Source: an uncultured Pseudoteredinibacter sp. (GTDB lineage: Bacteria > Pseudomonadota > Gammaproteobacteria > Pseudomonadales > Cellvibrionaceae). Taken from it: a stretch of 64,000 nt of DNA. Numbering within the stretch: the first letter of the stretch is position 1; every line of letters starts with the position of its first letter. A program made the position numbers and the translations under genes. The notes beneath the pieces are model-generated. The model did not search any database and was not told the DNA's origin. It worked only from the letters and a program-made list of their open reading frames with translations. The DNA lies in NCBI RefSeq assembly GCF_947500695.1, contig NZ_CANMSS010000001.1, positions 824,837 through 888,836 on the forward strand, written 5' to 3'. Below are positions 15,220-24,196 of this stretch, in pieces.

Positions 15220-16632
15220 ATGAATAAAACAACGGACTTTTCTAATAGCAGCAGTAACCAGGCTCAGGAATTGCCTGAATATCCTTTATATTTTAGGATT
15301 TTACTGTGCTTCTCAATGATCGGAACCTTGGCAACTGGGCTACAGTGGCCTGAGGTCGATTATTTGCGCTCGGGTGCCATTATTGGCCTACTCGCCTATC
15401 TCTATGCCACCTACAGTTTACAAAAGCGTCTAAGGGACGACACCAACCCTCCCCTATCTGTCATTCTTGGAACGGTAGACAGCTTATTTATGGGGGCCTG
15501 CATAGGCATTATCGAACTGAGCCTTTTACCCGCCATCCTCTTTTGGATTCTAATTCAATTTAATGCCATTACCAGTGGCGGGCAACAAAAGTGGCTTAGG
15601 GATAACATCGCTTATTTTGTAGGCTTAGGCTTGGTATTACTTATAAGAGAGCCAGATTGGTCCATTAGCGGCCGCCTTGAAATGGGTGTTGCCGGGCTTA
15701 TCGGTATCGCGGCCTACTTCTGTGCCTATGGGGTGTACACCAAGAAGCGCCTGGAATCCCTAGATTTCGAACATCAAAAACTTCTAAAAGACCAGACTAC
15801 CCACAAACTACGCTCATACCAGCTTTCTCGCTATTTGCCACCACCGGTTTGGAAGGCCATCAATAGAGAAAACAGCAAGCCGCCCCCAACCCAGCGTAAA
15901 AAGCTAACCTGCTTTTTTTCAGATATCAAAGATTTTTCTGTTCTGGCGGAAGAGCTTGAAGCTGAAACGCTAACTGATTTGCTCAACAACTATCTCACTG
16001 AGATGTCGAAGATTGTTGAAGAACACGGCGGCACTATCGATAAATTTATGGGTGATGCCATCATGGTACTGTTTGGGGATAACGATAGCAAAGGCGCCAA
16101 AGCCGATTGCCGTCGCTGCCTTGCCATGTCCATCGCCATGCGTAAACGCATGAAGGTGTTGCAACAGCAGTGGCGTAATCAAGGTATTACCCGCCCCTTA
16201 AGCATTCGCATGGGCATAAATACCGGTTACTGCACTGTGGGTACATTTGGTACTCGTCATCACTTGGATTACACAGCTCTTGGTGCCCATGTCAATTTGG
16301 CCAGCCGCTTGGAGTCTGCCGCCTCTCCTGGTGAGATTCTAATCACCCATGAATCTTGGTCACTTATTAAAGACGTGGTTTTGTGTCAGGATAAAGGTGA
16401 AATTACCGTTAAAGGCTTCAGTCACCCAATCAAGGTATATCAGGTTATCGACTTACGTAAAAACCTTGGCAAACAGCAAAACTATATCGAAGAAAACACT
16501 GAAGGTTTCGCCATGCACTTAGACATGGATAAGCTAAGAAATTACGATCGCGAAAGAATCATTAAAACCCTAGAAAGTGCGGCCACTACACTTAAAGGGC
16601 AAGACATGATTAGTATCAAGAAAGATCTATAG
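15220..16632 (+). CDS. Class III adenylate cyclase with membrane domain
   Basis: 470 residues. About six hydrophobic segments in the first 175 residues form a membrane sensor domain, followed by a linker and a catalytic domain from about residue 228. The domain shows FFSDIKDFS (metal Asp 235), DKFMGDAIM (Lys 275, Asp 279), the LDYTALG adenine-binding segment and N-L-A-S-R-L-E. Lys with Asp at the base-recognition positions predicts ATP rather than GTP. The enzyme would make cAMP at the membrane in response to an unknown signal. The ATG at 15220 was taken; the ribosome site is weak, and a TTG lies one codon upstream. Confidence 0.9.
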   Translation: MNKTTDFSNSSSNQAQELPEYPLYFRILLCFSMIGTLATGLQWPEVDYLRSGAIIGLLAYLYATYSLQKRLRDDTNPPLSVILGTVDSLFMGACIGIIELSLLPAILFWILIQFNAITSGGQQKWLRDNIAYFVGLGLVLLIREPDWSISGRLEMGVAGLIGIAAYFCAYGVYTKKRLESLDFEHQKLLKDQTTHKLRSYQLSRYLPPPVWKAINRENSKPPPTQRKKLTCFFSDIKDFSVLAEELEAETLTDLLNNYLTEMSKIVEEHGGTIDKFMGDAIMVLFGDNDSKGAKADCRRCLAMSIAMRKRMKVLQQQWRNQGITRPLSIRMGINTGYCTVGTFGTRHHLDYTALGAHVNLASRLESAASPGEILITHESWSLIKDVVLCQDKGEITVKGFSHPIKVYQVIDLRKNLGKQQNYIEENTEGFAMHLDMDKLRNYDRERIIKTLESAATTLKGQDMISIKKDL

Positions 16633-16690
16633 CGCTAGCAACGCTAAGCAGCCCACTAGCGCAATTTGCCTTCCCAAAACCCTATATGGC

Positions 16691-17515
16691 CTACTGCCTT
16701 ACCAAACGCGAGGCGATTTCTAAGGCATTATGGGAATCATTTAAACTGTGGCGCAATGGATTGATGTCCAAACCACCTCGGCGAGTATATCGCGCATAAA
16801 CCATTAAAGCGCTAGGCTGACAACGCTCCATAATGTCGCAATAGATACGCTCAACGCAGTTTTCATGGAAATCTTGATGATCTCGAAAAGATACAACATA
16901 GCGCAACAAAGCTTCGGCACAGATTTGCTTACCTGAATAGCTGACAATCAATGTTGCCCAGTCTGGCTGAGCGGTTACCGGGCAATTGGATTTAAGCAAA
17001 TCGCTATAAAGCGTTTCATTGCGCTCTTCGTCTAAAACCCTCAATAACTCAGCATTGGGCTGGTAATCTGTGATTTTTACATCCTGCTGATCAATACAGC
17101 TGCCACGAGGTCTTTGCACACCTGTTGCGGCAAACTGGTCCAGCCCTTCTAGATCTACCAATACAGGAGCACCTGCGGCCACCTTAAGATCAGACTCTAG
17201 GGTAGCAAGAACTTCAGAGCGATTATTAAAGCGAGTCTGATTGAACGAGTTTAGATACAATTTAAAGGACTTAGACTCAATGATATTAGGAGAATCTGCT
17301 GGTATCGCGAACACCGCAATAGCCTGCTGAGGCAGGCCATTATGGTTTAACCAAGATACCTCGTAGGCCGTCCATATATCGACACCCGCAAAGGGCAGCT
17401 GCTGCTGATCAATCGCCAAGCTCTCACGCGCGAGACTTCTAGGAATAGGGTCCAAAAGTGAAGGCGTGTAAACGGAAATGTATTCAGTGTGCTTGCCCAG
17501 TTGTAAGTGATCCAC
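16691..17515 (-). CDS. queF: NADPH-dependent 7-cyano-7-deazaguanine reductase QueF
   Basis: A 274-residue, two-T-fold (long) QueF that reduces preQ0 to preQ1 in queuosine biosynthesis. ESKSFKLYLNSFNQTRF (80-96) is the substrate-binding stretch, the catalytic Cys 178 lies in KSNCPVTAQPDW with Asp 185, and FHENC (216-220) ends the active site. Length and motifs match the long bacterial form. The start is a GTG at 17515 with GAAGAG upstream. It stands alone, ahead of (in map order) the yadGH pair; no queuosine neighbours are visible. Confidence 0.95.
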   Translation of the reverse strand: MDHLQLGKHTEYISVYTPSLLDPIPRSLARESLAIDQQQLPFAGVDIWTAYEVSWLNHNGLPQQAIAVFAIPADSPNIIESKSFKLYLNSFNQTRFNNRSEVLATLESDLKVAAGAPVLVDLEGLDQFAATGVQRPRGSCIDQQDVKITDYQPNAELLRVLDEERNETLYSDLLKSNCPVTAQPDWATLIVSYSGKQICAEALLRYVVSFRDHQDFHENCVERIYCDIMERCQPSALMVYARYTRRGGLDINPLRHSLNDSHNALEIASRLVRQ

Positions 17516-17624
17516 AATATACTCTTCAAATAGTTCTTAAATAGATTTTCATCAATAAGCCAGCGGCAAAAAGTGAGCTCACCGCGAAATGTCGCCTTAA
17601 ATCAAACGGCTAGCGTCAATGGCT

Positions 17625-18398
17625 TTAGGAGCGCAAACGCTTGCCTGACTCTAGTAAATACATAGAAATTGTTGCCAGTACAACGATGAATGCCATTACC
17701 CCCATAAACGCATAATGCACCTGAATATCTGTTACACCTAAGATGCCATATCGAAATACGTTTACCATATACAAGATAGGGTTCAACAGAGAAACACCCT
17801 GCCAGAACTCTGGCAACAAGCTTATCGAATAAAACACACCGCCCAAATAGGTAAGAGGTGTGAGGATAAACGTAGGCACAATAGAGATATCATCAAAAGA
17901 GTTGGCGAACACAGCATTTATAAACCCCATCAAAGAAAACAAAACCGAGGTTAAAAACACTATAGCTATCGTTATTGCCAAGTTTTGAACCTGCAACTTG
18001 GTAAACAGCAGTGACATTAAGGTTACCAAGAAACCAACGGCCAAACCACGAGCGACACCACCCAGCACATAACCAATCAGGATGATGTAATTAGGCGTTG
18101 GGGAAACCAGTATTTCTTCTATGCTGTGTTGAAACTTTGCGCTATAAAACGACGACACAACATTAGAATAAGAGTTGGTAATGACCGACATCATAATCAG
18201 GCCGGGCACAACAAATTCCATATAACTAAAGCCGCCCATTTCACCGATACGACTGCCGATTAAGGTACCAAAAATCACAAAATACAGCGACATGGTAATA
18301 ACTGGGGGCAATAAAGTTTGCACCCAGATTCGAGAAAAGCGATGTATTTCTTTATTAAGAATGGTTTGTAAGGCCACCCATTGTTGCTGCAAAGTCAT
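17625..18398 (-). CDS. yadH: ABC-2 type transporter permease, YadH-like
   Basis: 257 residues with about six transmembrane helices, closely following the E. coli YadH pattern: KEIHRFSRIWVQTLLPPVI, GSRIGEMGGFSYMEFVVPGL and the FDDISIVPTFILTPLTYLGG loop. It would form the membrane half of an export ABC transporter with the preceding ATPase. The start overlaps the ATPase stop (TAATG), so translation is coupled. The substrate is unknown. Confidence 0.92.
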   Translation of the reverse strand: MTLQQQWVALQTILNKEIHRFSRIWVQTLLPPVITMSLYFVIFGTLIGSRIGEMGGFSYMEFVVPGLIMMSVITNSYSNVVSSFYSAKFQHSIEEILVSPTPNYIILIGYVLGGVARGLAVGFLVTLMSLLFTKLQVQNLAITIAIVFLTSVLFSLMGFINAVFANSFDDISIVPTFILTPLTYLGGVFYSISLLPEFWQGVSLLNPILYMVNVFRYGILGVTDIQVHYAFMGVMAFIVVLATISMYLLESGKRLRS

Positions 18399-19324
18399 TA
18401 GCCTTCCCCTCCATTTTTACTCACCATAGAGACGAATAATTCTTCTAATCGGTTCGCTTTGTTTCTCATACTAAGCACCTCAACCCCCTGCTCTTGCAAG
18501 GCCAGAAATACAGGATTGAGAGATTGCCCTTTTTCAACTTCAATCTCGATACTGTGATCTTCAATTAACTGGCAGTGATAGCCATTTAATTCAGGCGGCT
18601 GAGTTAAAGCTTCTTTGGTATCCAATACAAAGTGCTCTTTGTTGAGCGTTTTTAGCAGGGCTTTAACGCTGGTATTTTCAACAATTTCACCATGATTAAT
18701 AATGGCAATATTACGACAAAGGCTCTCAGCCTCTTCTAAGTAGTGCGTTGTTAAAATAATGGTGGTACCGGCTTCATTTATTTCTTTAAGAAACTCCCAC
18801 ATTGAGCGGCGCAGCTCGATATCAACCCCTGCGGTGGGCTCATCCAAAATCAACAGGCGCGGCTTATGAATTAAAGCACGGACAATCATTAATCGGCGCT
18901 TCATACCGCCAGAGAGCATTCTGGCTTGATCGTTCCGTTTTTCCCACAAACCTAATTTGCGCAAATACTCTTCGGCACGCTCTTTTGCTAACTCTCGGGG
19001 CATACCATAATAGCCCGCTTGATTTAGCACGATACGCCACGGTGTTTCAAACTGGCTGAAGTTAAATTCCTGGGGAACAATGCCCAGCTCCTGCTTGGCC
19101 AATGAAAAATCCTGATCGATATCATGGCCAAAAACACTTACCCTACCGGCTGTTTTTTTAACCAAAGAGCAGATCACCCCAATGGTGGTGGACTTACCCG
19201 CACCATTGGGGCCCAGCAAAGCAAAGAAATCGCCCTCTTCAACTGATAGGTCAATCCCCTTCAATGCCTGAAAGTCATTGCCATAAACTTTTTGCAAACC
19301 TTTAATATCTAGGGCCTTGCCCAT
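18398..19324 (-). CDS. yadG: ABC transporter ATP-binding protein, YadG-like
   Basis: 308 residues. Walker A GPNGAGKST, a Q-loop (VPQEF), the signature LSGGMKRRL, Walker B LLILDEPT and the H-loop (LTTHYLEEAE) are all present. The C-terminal extension is typical of the YadG/drug-export type. AAGGAG precedes the ATG at 19324; an upstream in-frame start at 19348 is less likely. It pairs with the YadH permease downstream. Confidence 0.93.
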   Translation of the reverse strand: MGKALDIKGLQKVYGNDFQALKGIDLSVEEGDFFALLGPNGAGKSTTIGVICSLVKKTAGRVSVFGHDIDQDFSLAKQELGIVPQEFNFSQFETPWRIVLNQAGYYGMPRELAKERAEEYLRKLGLWEKRNDQARMLSGGMKRRLMIVRALIHKPRLLILDEPTAGVDIELRRSMWEFLKEINEAGTTIILTTHYLEEAESLCRNIAIINHGEIVENTSVKALLKTLNKEHFVLDTKEALTQPPELNGYHCQLIEDHSIEIEVEKGQSLNPVFLALQEQGVEVLSMRNKANRLEELFVSMVSKNGGEG

Positions 19325-19373
19325 ATAAAGCTCCTTAATACAGACCACTTATAGGTCTCTCGGTAAGAAGGGG

Positions 19374-19379
19374 TATAAT
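19374..19379 (+). promoter_or_regulatory. Candidate -10 box of the PA2817-family gene
   Basis: A perfect TATAAT starts 28 bases before the ATG at 19402. No good -35 hexamer is seen. Confidence 0.4.
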
Positions 19380-19401
19380 GACTACCCACTAGGAGTTCAC
19401 C

Positions 19402-19794
19402 ATGAATCAAAAACAATATTGTACACAACAACTGCAGAATCTGGCGCGTGAAGTTAGCCAACAAGCACCTTTTGCCGAGGCAAATGAAGAATTACCCCTA
19501 ACTGAAAGTGATCAGCGATTTATCGATACACTCAAGCGCCTTGCTGATTCAAACACTCCTCATGACGAAAGCTATTTTGAACAGGGCCAATGGCTAATCG
19601 GCCAAAGCGTCGCCAATCAAGCCCACATCACCGCCTTAATCCCAAGAGATTTATTTTGGTACTTCGGCGGCGACTGCCTGCACTACATGCCAGACGAGGA
19701 AATCAGCAAGTTTCAACAGCTCGAAGAAGCCTGCTACGACAAAGAAAGCAACGACTACCAAGAGGAACGCGCACGTATCTTTGGGCTCCACTGA
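19402..19794 (+). CDS. PA2817 family protein
   Basis: 130 residues, mostly helical and acidic. RFIDTLKRL, FEQGQWLIGQSV, then ITALIPRDLFWYFGGDCLHYMPDEE and the FQQLEEACYDKESN end match my memory of the small gammaproteobacterial PA2817 family, which has no assigned function. AGGAG precedes the ATG. It is divergent from yadG. Confidence 0.75.
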   Translation: MNQKQYCTQQLQNLAREVSQQAPFAEANEELPLTESDQRFIDTLKRLADSNTPHDESYFEQGQWLIGQSVANQAHITALIPRDLFWYFGGDCLHYMPDEEISKFQQLEEACYDKESNDYQEERARIFGLH

Positions 19795-19892
19795 GATAGC
19801 CTATATTGAGGCTATTGTGTTTTTTTCTAGTGCAGCAGCTAAATTTATTTCCCCACTAAGCACACAAGAACACCTAAGCCCGCAGGTAACCC

Positions 19893-19920
19893 GGGGCCAG
19901 AACCCAAGGGTTCTGACCCC
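19893..19920. repeat. GGGGCCAGAACCC palindrome, copy 3
   Basis: A 28-base palindrome differing by one arm base from the copy at 3283-3310. It lies outside the island, so the element family is dispersed through the chromosome. Confidence 0.7.
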
Positions 19921-20098
19921 AATTCAAAGTCGGAATAAACTCGCCCAAAGCGACTTTAGACAAGCCCATCACCCAATAAAGGATAAGCGCATCTTCGGGA
20001 CAAGTTGACGTATAGGCGTACGCCAATATCACGAAAACTAAAACAGAAGAATTTTAAAGGAAATCAAATAGACTAATCGAAGACACTGTAGCGGGACA

Positions 20099-20119
20099 AA
20101 ATCGCCCGGAGCGATTTTA
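20099..20119 (-). terminator. Probable terminator of tRNA unit, copy 1
   Basis: The AAAATCGC...GCGATTTT hairpin ends in four T. It is conserved at 21000-21019 in copy 2. Confidence 0.5.
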
Positions 20120-20306
20120 GACAGCCCTACTGCCTCGAAGGGGTGAGTGCCCGGATGGCGTGAATCGACGCATACGGACATGCTAATGTCGCGATTGCAG
20201 GAGCAAAAGAGCGACAAACGAGATGTAATCTCGATTCCCGTGTGTAGCAAATGCACCGGGTGAAAGAGTCATCGAAACGAAAAGATCTGCAGATTCCGAA
20301 AGAAAC

Positions 20307-20382
20307 TGGAGCGGGAAACGAGATTCGAACTCGCGACCCCAACCTTGGCAAGGTTGTGCTCTACCAACTGAGCTATTCCCGC
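20307..20382 (-). tRNA. tRNA-Gly(GCC), copy 1
   Basis: 76 nt with GCGGGAA acceptor, D-arm GCTCAGTTGGTAGAGC, anticodon loop TTGCCAA (GCC), T-arm GAGTTCGAATCTC and encoded CCA. It is identical to 21208-21283. Confidence 0.97.
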
Positions 20383-20384
20383 AA

Positions 20385-20460
20385 TGGCGTCCCCTAGGGG
20401 AGTCGAACCCCTGTTACCGCCGTGAAAGGGCGGTGTCCTAGGCCTCTAGACGAAGGGGAC
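20385..20460 (-). tRNA. tRNA-Glu(TTC), copy 1
   Basis: 76 nt starting GTCCCCTTCGTCTAGAGGCC, anticodon loop CTTTCAC (TTC), T-arm GGGGTTCGACTCCCC, encoded CCA. It is two bases upstream of tRNA-Gly in the same transcript and is identical to 21287-21362. Confidence 0.97.
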
Positions 20461-21207
20461 TTAGGACTTTCCAAACACTGTCTGTGCCGGAAGAGCTGCG
20501 CATTCTAGAGATCTACCCTACCCCTGTCAACAACTAGTTACAGTTTTTTTAATATTTTTTAAAAACAAAGGCTTATAGAGTTTTTAAGACCATCAGATCG
20601 AAGAATCAATACAGCCATGCCTTCCCCCCCAAGGAATCAAGCCAATTACAAGGTAGTGCATAAAAGGCAGATAGCGATAGCCGAAACAAATACCCCAAAG
20701 CCACCCTAGAGAGCATAAGAAGGGCTCCCAGTCACAACCCCACCATGAAGCACCGACAAGCCCCCTCACCTCACTAATAATTCTTAAACAGACGCCTAGT
20801 GGAGAAATGAAGAAATATTCCCGAAGCTACGTAAGCGAGACAAATTACCCTAAGCAACGAAAGGAAGCTCCACCACCCAAAAGGGAAGAATCCGGATGAC
20901 GGAATCGAAAAACACGAACACGTCACTAACGTAACAACTAAAAAACAGGATTTTAAGAAGAATCAAACAAAGCAATAGCAGCCACGGTAGCGGGACAAAA
21001 TCGCCTGGAGCGATTTTAGACAGCTCTACTGCCCCGCAGGGGTGAGCGCTCCGGATGGCGCGAATCGACGCATACGGACATGCTAATGTCGCGATTGCAG
21101 GAGCAAGAGAGCGACAAACGAGATGTAATCTTGATTCCCGTCTGGAGCAAGGGCAACCAAGCTAGGGAGTTAACAAAACGAAAAGATCTGTAGACTCTAA
21201 AAGAAAC
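20461..21207. other. Spacer between the two tRNA units
   Basis: About 380 bases (20551-20934) without a gene, repeat partner or terminator that I can see. The rest is the promoter of copy 1 and the downstream tail of copy 2. Confidence 0.6.
20502..20530 (-). promoter_or_regulatory. Sigma-70 promoter of tRNA unit, copy 1
   Basis: TTGACA, 17-bp spacer, TAGAAT on the minus strand, followed by a GCGC discriminator of the kind seen in stable-RNA promoters under stringent control. Confidence 0.85.
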
Positions 21208-21283
21208 TGGAGCGGGAAACGAGATTCGAACTCGCGACCCCAACCTTGGCAAGGTTGTGCTCTACCAACTGAGCTATTCCCGC
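21208..21283 (-). tRNA. tRNA-Gly(GCC), copy 2
   Basis: Identical to 20307-20382. Encoded CCA, anticodon GCC. Confidence 0.97.
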
Positions 21284-21286
21284 TAA

Positions 21287-21362
21287 TGGCGTCCCCTAGG
21301 GGAGTCGAACCCCTGTTACCGCCGTGAAAGGGCGGTGTCCTAGGCCTCTAGACGAAGGGGAC
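21287..21362 (-). tRNA. tRNA-Glu(TTC), copy 2
   Basis: Identical to 20385-20460, three bases upstream of tRNA-Gly copy 2. Confidence 0.97.
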
Positions 21363-21808
21363 GTAGGACCTTCAAAACGCTGTCTGCGTCAGAAGTGGGG
21401 CGCATTCTATGGAGATGAGCCCCAGCTGTCAACACTTGTTTTTGATTTTTATTGTTTTTGAAACAACAACTTAGCGAACTGCGCAATTTAACAACAGAAC
21501 GTCTACTTCACAGTCATTGGCGCCCTACTCTTCTATAAATTTTGTACGTTTTGCCCTCATAAATTGAGATGATTGCATCGTCAAAAGCTTGATTATCTAT
21601 ATGTGTCCTATGTTTGCCCATCAAATTGGATTAAAGCTCTATTATTTCCCAAAGCTGCCGATACACTGTCTATACTTTAGCTATAGCCGTGGCACCTTGT
21701 TCAACATCACGACTATTAAATACAATCTACCAGAGCGGCAATTCTTTAAGACATCAAAAGAGTCGCCTATTCTAAATAGAAGAAAGACCCAGCGAGACGC
21801 AGGAATAT
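21363..21808. other. Intergenic region upstream of 21809
   Basis: The first 70 bases are the tRNA promoter. The remainder is AT-rich with no RNA or repeat. A 103-codon frame at 21589 overlaps the next gene in another frame and has no ribosome site. Confidence 0.5.
21404..21432 (-). promoter_or_regulatory. Sigma-70 promoter of tRNA unit, copy 2
   Basis: TTGACA, 17-bp spacer with different sequence, TAGAAT and a GCGC discriminator. Both hexamers and spacing are the same as copy 1, so both units are probably transcribed independently. Confidence 0.85.
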
Positions 21809-22585
21809 ATGGGAGCCAATGTACCAATTGTGGTAACCGCGGGAATTGTCATTGTTTTGTCAATTCTGGCTTGCTATGCCCTTTTCACGCACAGCGTTAA
21901 CTCAAAGCGGGAAAAGCGCCGCCTGCTGATTAACTCCTTAAAAACACGCGCCCGTAAAATTGAAGAAACTATGTCTTGCTTTCCGCCTAATTACCTGGGC
22001 TCTTCATTAAGCATAATTATTCAGCAAGCCTTGGTCGTTACTTTCGAAGAGCTGACAAACCTACAGCCGGACGAAGGCAGCCACAAAACCATGCTGCAGC
22101 AAGCCAATGAGCGCTACTTAGCGCTGAGCAAACAAAAAGGCAGTAACCAATTAAAGTCTCTTAGCAATGCCAGGCAAATTACCGGCACCCGTAAAAATTT
22201 AAAGCTGTTATTAAAATTTTTCCAACAACTTGGGCAAAAAGGCGCGCTTAACTCCACCAAAGCGGCAGAGGCTCGAAACATCATTAAAAACAAAATGGCC
22301 CTATTAGCGGCCGATGAACATGATATTCAAGCACGTGGTGCACTTGCCAATGGCAAACATCAATTGGCAGCCCACTACTTTACCCAAGCCAATACCATTC
22401 TTACCAAATACAATAGCGACCATGTTTTTAATGAAAATATTCGCAACCATCAAGAATGGATTAACAGCGCCAGCGATATGGCTAAAGCGGAACAAGACCG
22501 AATTAAAGCAGAAAAAGAAGCGCTCGAGGCAGAAACCAAAAAGTGGGACGACGGCGATTGGAAAAAGAAGAATTTCTACGATTGA
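21809..22585 (+). CDS. Single-pass membrane protein with coiled coil, unknown function
   Basis: 258 residues. An N-terminal transmembrane helix (about 6-27) is followed by a helical cytoplasmic domain containing LKSLSNARQITGTRKNLKLL and a repeat-like AARG/AAHYFTQAN TPR-type helix pair, ending in a charged coiled coil (AKAEQDRIKAEKEALEAE) and WDDGDW. AGGA lies just before the ATG. I recognise no named family. It is convergent with the DUF1499 gene. Confidence 0.65.
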   Translation: MGANVPIVVTAGIVIVLSILACYALFTHSVNSKREKRRLLINSLKTRARKIEETMSCFPPNYLGSSLSIIIQQALVVTFEELTNLQPDEGSHKTMLQQANERYLALSKQKGSNQLKSLSNARQITGTRKNLKLLLKFFQQLGQKGALNSTKAAEARNIIKNKMALLAADEHDIQARGALANGKHQLAAHYFTQANTILTKYNSDHVFNENIRNHQEWINSASDMAKAEQDRIKAEKEALEAETKKWDDGDWKKKNFYD

Positions 22586-22596
22586 TCGCACTGAAT

Positions 22597-22633
22597 TGTG
22601 TCGAGGCCTAACTAACAAGGAGGCCTCGACACA
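22597..22633. other. 13-bp perfect hairpin between convergent genes
   Basis: TGTGTCGAGGCCT and its exact complement are separated by 11 bases. It lacks a T-run on either side, so it may be a factor-independent-like barrier, a processing signal or a weak bidirectional terminator. Confidence 0.5.
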
Positions 22634-22643
22634 TAGCTATCGA

Positions 22644-23384
22644 CTAGGATTGCATAGCTTTTAAGAAAGTCCGAATACGCTTAGCATTGGCTCCTAAATC
22701 ACTAACCCCCACCCTTGAGGCCGATCTAACATCTATCACGCTGCCGCTGGCATTGGCTTCAATTCGAATAATGACATCATCTTTAAAGCCAAATACCGCA
22801 CTTTCAACCAACGCTTCAACATGTCCAGTTTTTGCATCTTCCCATTGCAACTGCCAACCGAAATCAGCAACAACCGCCTTTGCTTTCTCAAAGGCCGCTT
22901 GCGGGCTCATCGCTAATCGCAAAGGCTTAAGGTCAGGATAAGCTTCCGCTTGCAACTTCGGTAACTTCTCAAAATTATACTCAATAGGGTTATCGCTATC
23001 TTTACGCTCTACCAATGCCGAAACAAATAATGGCGGGCGACTGGTATCGGTGGTGATATCGTGAATAGCAGGCACTGAGAATGCCCCTAAACCAACCGTA
23101 AACACGACAGCCAAAACCGGCAGCGCGCCTATTAAGGTTGCCACTAAACTGCTCGAACGAAGAGCTTCCTTACCAGCGACCAAGGCATACAGGAGCACCA
23201 AAAGTGCCAATACACCCAAAGCGACAACTGTTAACATACTGAATGCCGACCCCAGAAAGCCCATTTTTAAATCTAAGCTTCCACTGCGATAAGCCAATAT
23301 CAGCACCGGCAAAACGGCCAACAATAAAATTTGTGCCCTAATTAACCAAATGGTCCAAGGCTTCTTAACAGCAGGGTTGTTCAT
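22644..23384 (-). CDS. DUF1499 domain membrane protein
   Basis: 246 residues. Three to four transmembrane helices in the first 110 residues are followed by a DUF1499 domain: Y-P-D-L-K-P-L, FEKAKAVVADFGWQLQWED, VEALVESAVFGFKDDVIIRI and VIDVRSASRVGVSDLGANAK. The domain's role is unsettled. AAAGGA precedes the ATG. It appears to be transcribed alone. Confidence 0.85.
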   Translation of the reverse strand: MNNPAVKKPWTIWLIRAQILLLAVLPVLILAYRSGSLDLKMGFLGSAFSMLTVVALGVLALLVLLYALVAGKEALRSSSLVATLIGALPVLAVVFTVGLGAFSVPAIHDITTDTSRPPLFVSALVERKDSDNPIEYNFEKLPKLQAEAYPDLKPLRLAMSPQAAFEKAKAVVADFGWQLQWEDAKTGHVEALVESAVFGFKDDVIIRIEANASGSVIDVRSASRVGVSDLGANAKRIRTFLKAMQS

Positions 23385-23509
23385 AATGATCCTTTGTTTA
23401 TCAATTCTGAGTTACTAGATTTAAAACTTACTACAACAATTACCAAAGCTACTTTTTAATGTGATTTCAAACAGCTCTAAAAGCATGACGTCTAGAGCAT
23501 GTCTTAAAA

Positions 23510-24196
23510 TTAAGGGTATGCATAATCGACATTAGCGGTAAACGATACGATTCGACTTATATGAGACATCGCCAAACCACTTTCTTCGTGCCATTTATTA
23601 AAGGCTGACTGGGCAGATCTAATATCCCTTTGAGAAGTTGGCTTTTTATCAACAATCTCTTGAGAAATAAGGCTGGCCACCACATCATCAGTCAATATAA
23701 AAGTGTCTTTGCCCACCATACGCAAAAACCTTGGCGTTGATAGACCACCCAATTGCGCACCTTTTTTCTTCAGCATAAACCAAAGCTCACATATATTATC
23801 CACTGGCCAGTCCGCTAGGAAACGGCCAAAACTGCCAAACTCCTGACTGATCTCTCTAAGCATTTGAGCATTACTGCGAATCGAGCGAATTTTACCAAAA
23901 TGCCGAATGATTTCTCGGTTCTGCATTTGAGCCTCTAGGTCTTCATCGCTCATCATCAATACGTCATAAGGGTCAAAGCCGTGAAAGGCTCTTTCGAAGG
24001 CCGGCCACTTATTATCGACTAGCTCATGTTTTAAACCGGCTCTAAATACTCTTCGACTCATCATCGACAAATAATAAGCATCACTATTTGCCAACAATTG
24101 TTTATCACTCGCCACTTCAGGCAACATAGCGGCTACAGACTTGGCGCCCCCTTTGTGCAGTTCTGCGGTAGCCTGAATATCGGCAAAAGACAGCAT
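23510..24196 (-). CDS. DNA-3-methyladenine glycosylase I (Tag)-like protein lacking the zinc site
   Basis: 228 residues with a helical Tag-type core: SRRVFRAGLKHELVDNKWPAF, FDPYDVLMMSDEDL, REIIRHFGKIRSIRSNA and the GLSTPRFLRMVG segment. Tag enzymes recognise 3-methyladenine and hold the termini together with a Cys/His zinc site. Here the N-terminal C-x-W and C-terminal C ligands are absent (the only Cys is in NICELWF), so zinc binding is unlikely and activity uncertain. It starts in a TAATG overlap with msrB, so the two are co-expressed in a repair context. Confidence 0.78.
   Translation of the reverse strand: MLSFADIQATAELHKGGAKSVAAMLPEVASDKQLLANSDAYYLSMMSRRVFRAGLKHELVDNKWPAFERAFHGFDPYDVLMMSDEDLEAQMQNREIIRHFGKIRSIRSNAQMLREISQEFGSFGRFLADWPVDNICELWFMLKKKGAQLGGLSTPRFLRMVGKDTFILTDDVVASLISQEIVDKKPTSQRDIRSAQSAFNKWHEESGLAMSHISRIVSFTANVDYAYP

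Larger units (their letters stand above)
19795..20306. other. Non-coding region downstream of the tRNA-Glu/Gly unit
   Basis: It contains the third GGGGCCAGAACCC palindrome (19893-19920). From about 20035 onward it is the spacer that is duplicated 901 bp further on. Open frames here are short and shadow the repeat. Confidence 0.6.
20035..20550. repeat. Duplicated tRNA-Glu/tRNA-Gly unit, copy 1
   Basis: It matches 20935-21450 with a constant offset of about 901 bases, including the promoter, both tRNAs and about 270 bases beyond the tRNA-Gly 3' end. The tRNAs are identical, while the spacers have drifted by point changes and a few indels. An imperfect hairpin, AAAATCGC / GCGATTTT, on the minus strand near 20099-20119 is a likely terminator. 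Confidence 0.8.
20935..21450. repeat. Duplicated tRNA-Glu/tRNA-Gly unit, copy 2
   Basis: The second copy, offset about 901 bases from copy 1. The tRNA genes are unchanged, while the flanking spacer shows substitutions, which suggests an old duplication or gene conversion restricted to the tRNAs. Confidence 0.8.

Noticed and set aside
20127..20351. Open frames starting MPRLGSRVRISFPAPVSF at both tRNA units
   Set aside because: These are translations of tRNA-Gly read across the duplicate spacer, and so identical in both copies.
20035..21450. Assembly artefact as the explanation of the tRNA duplication
   Set aside because: The spacers and the 17-bp promoter spacers differ between copies, so these are two real loci.
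21589..21900. 103-codon frame upstream of and overlapping the 21809 gene
   Set aside because: It has no ribosome site; the 21809 frame has AGGA and a normal membrane-protein layout.
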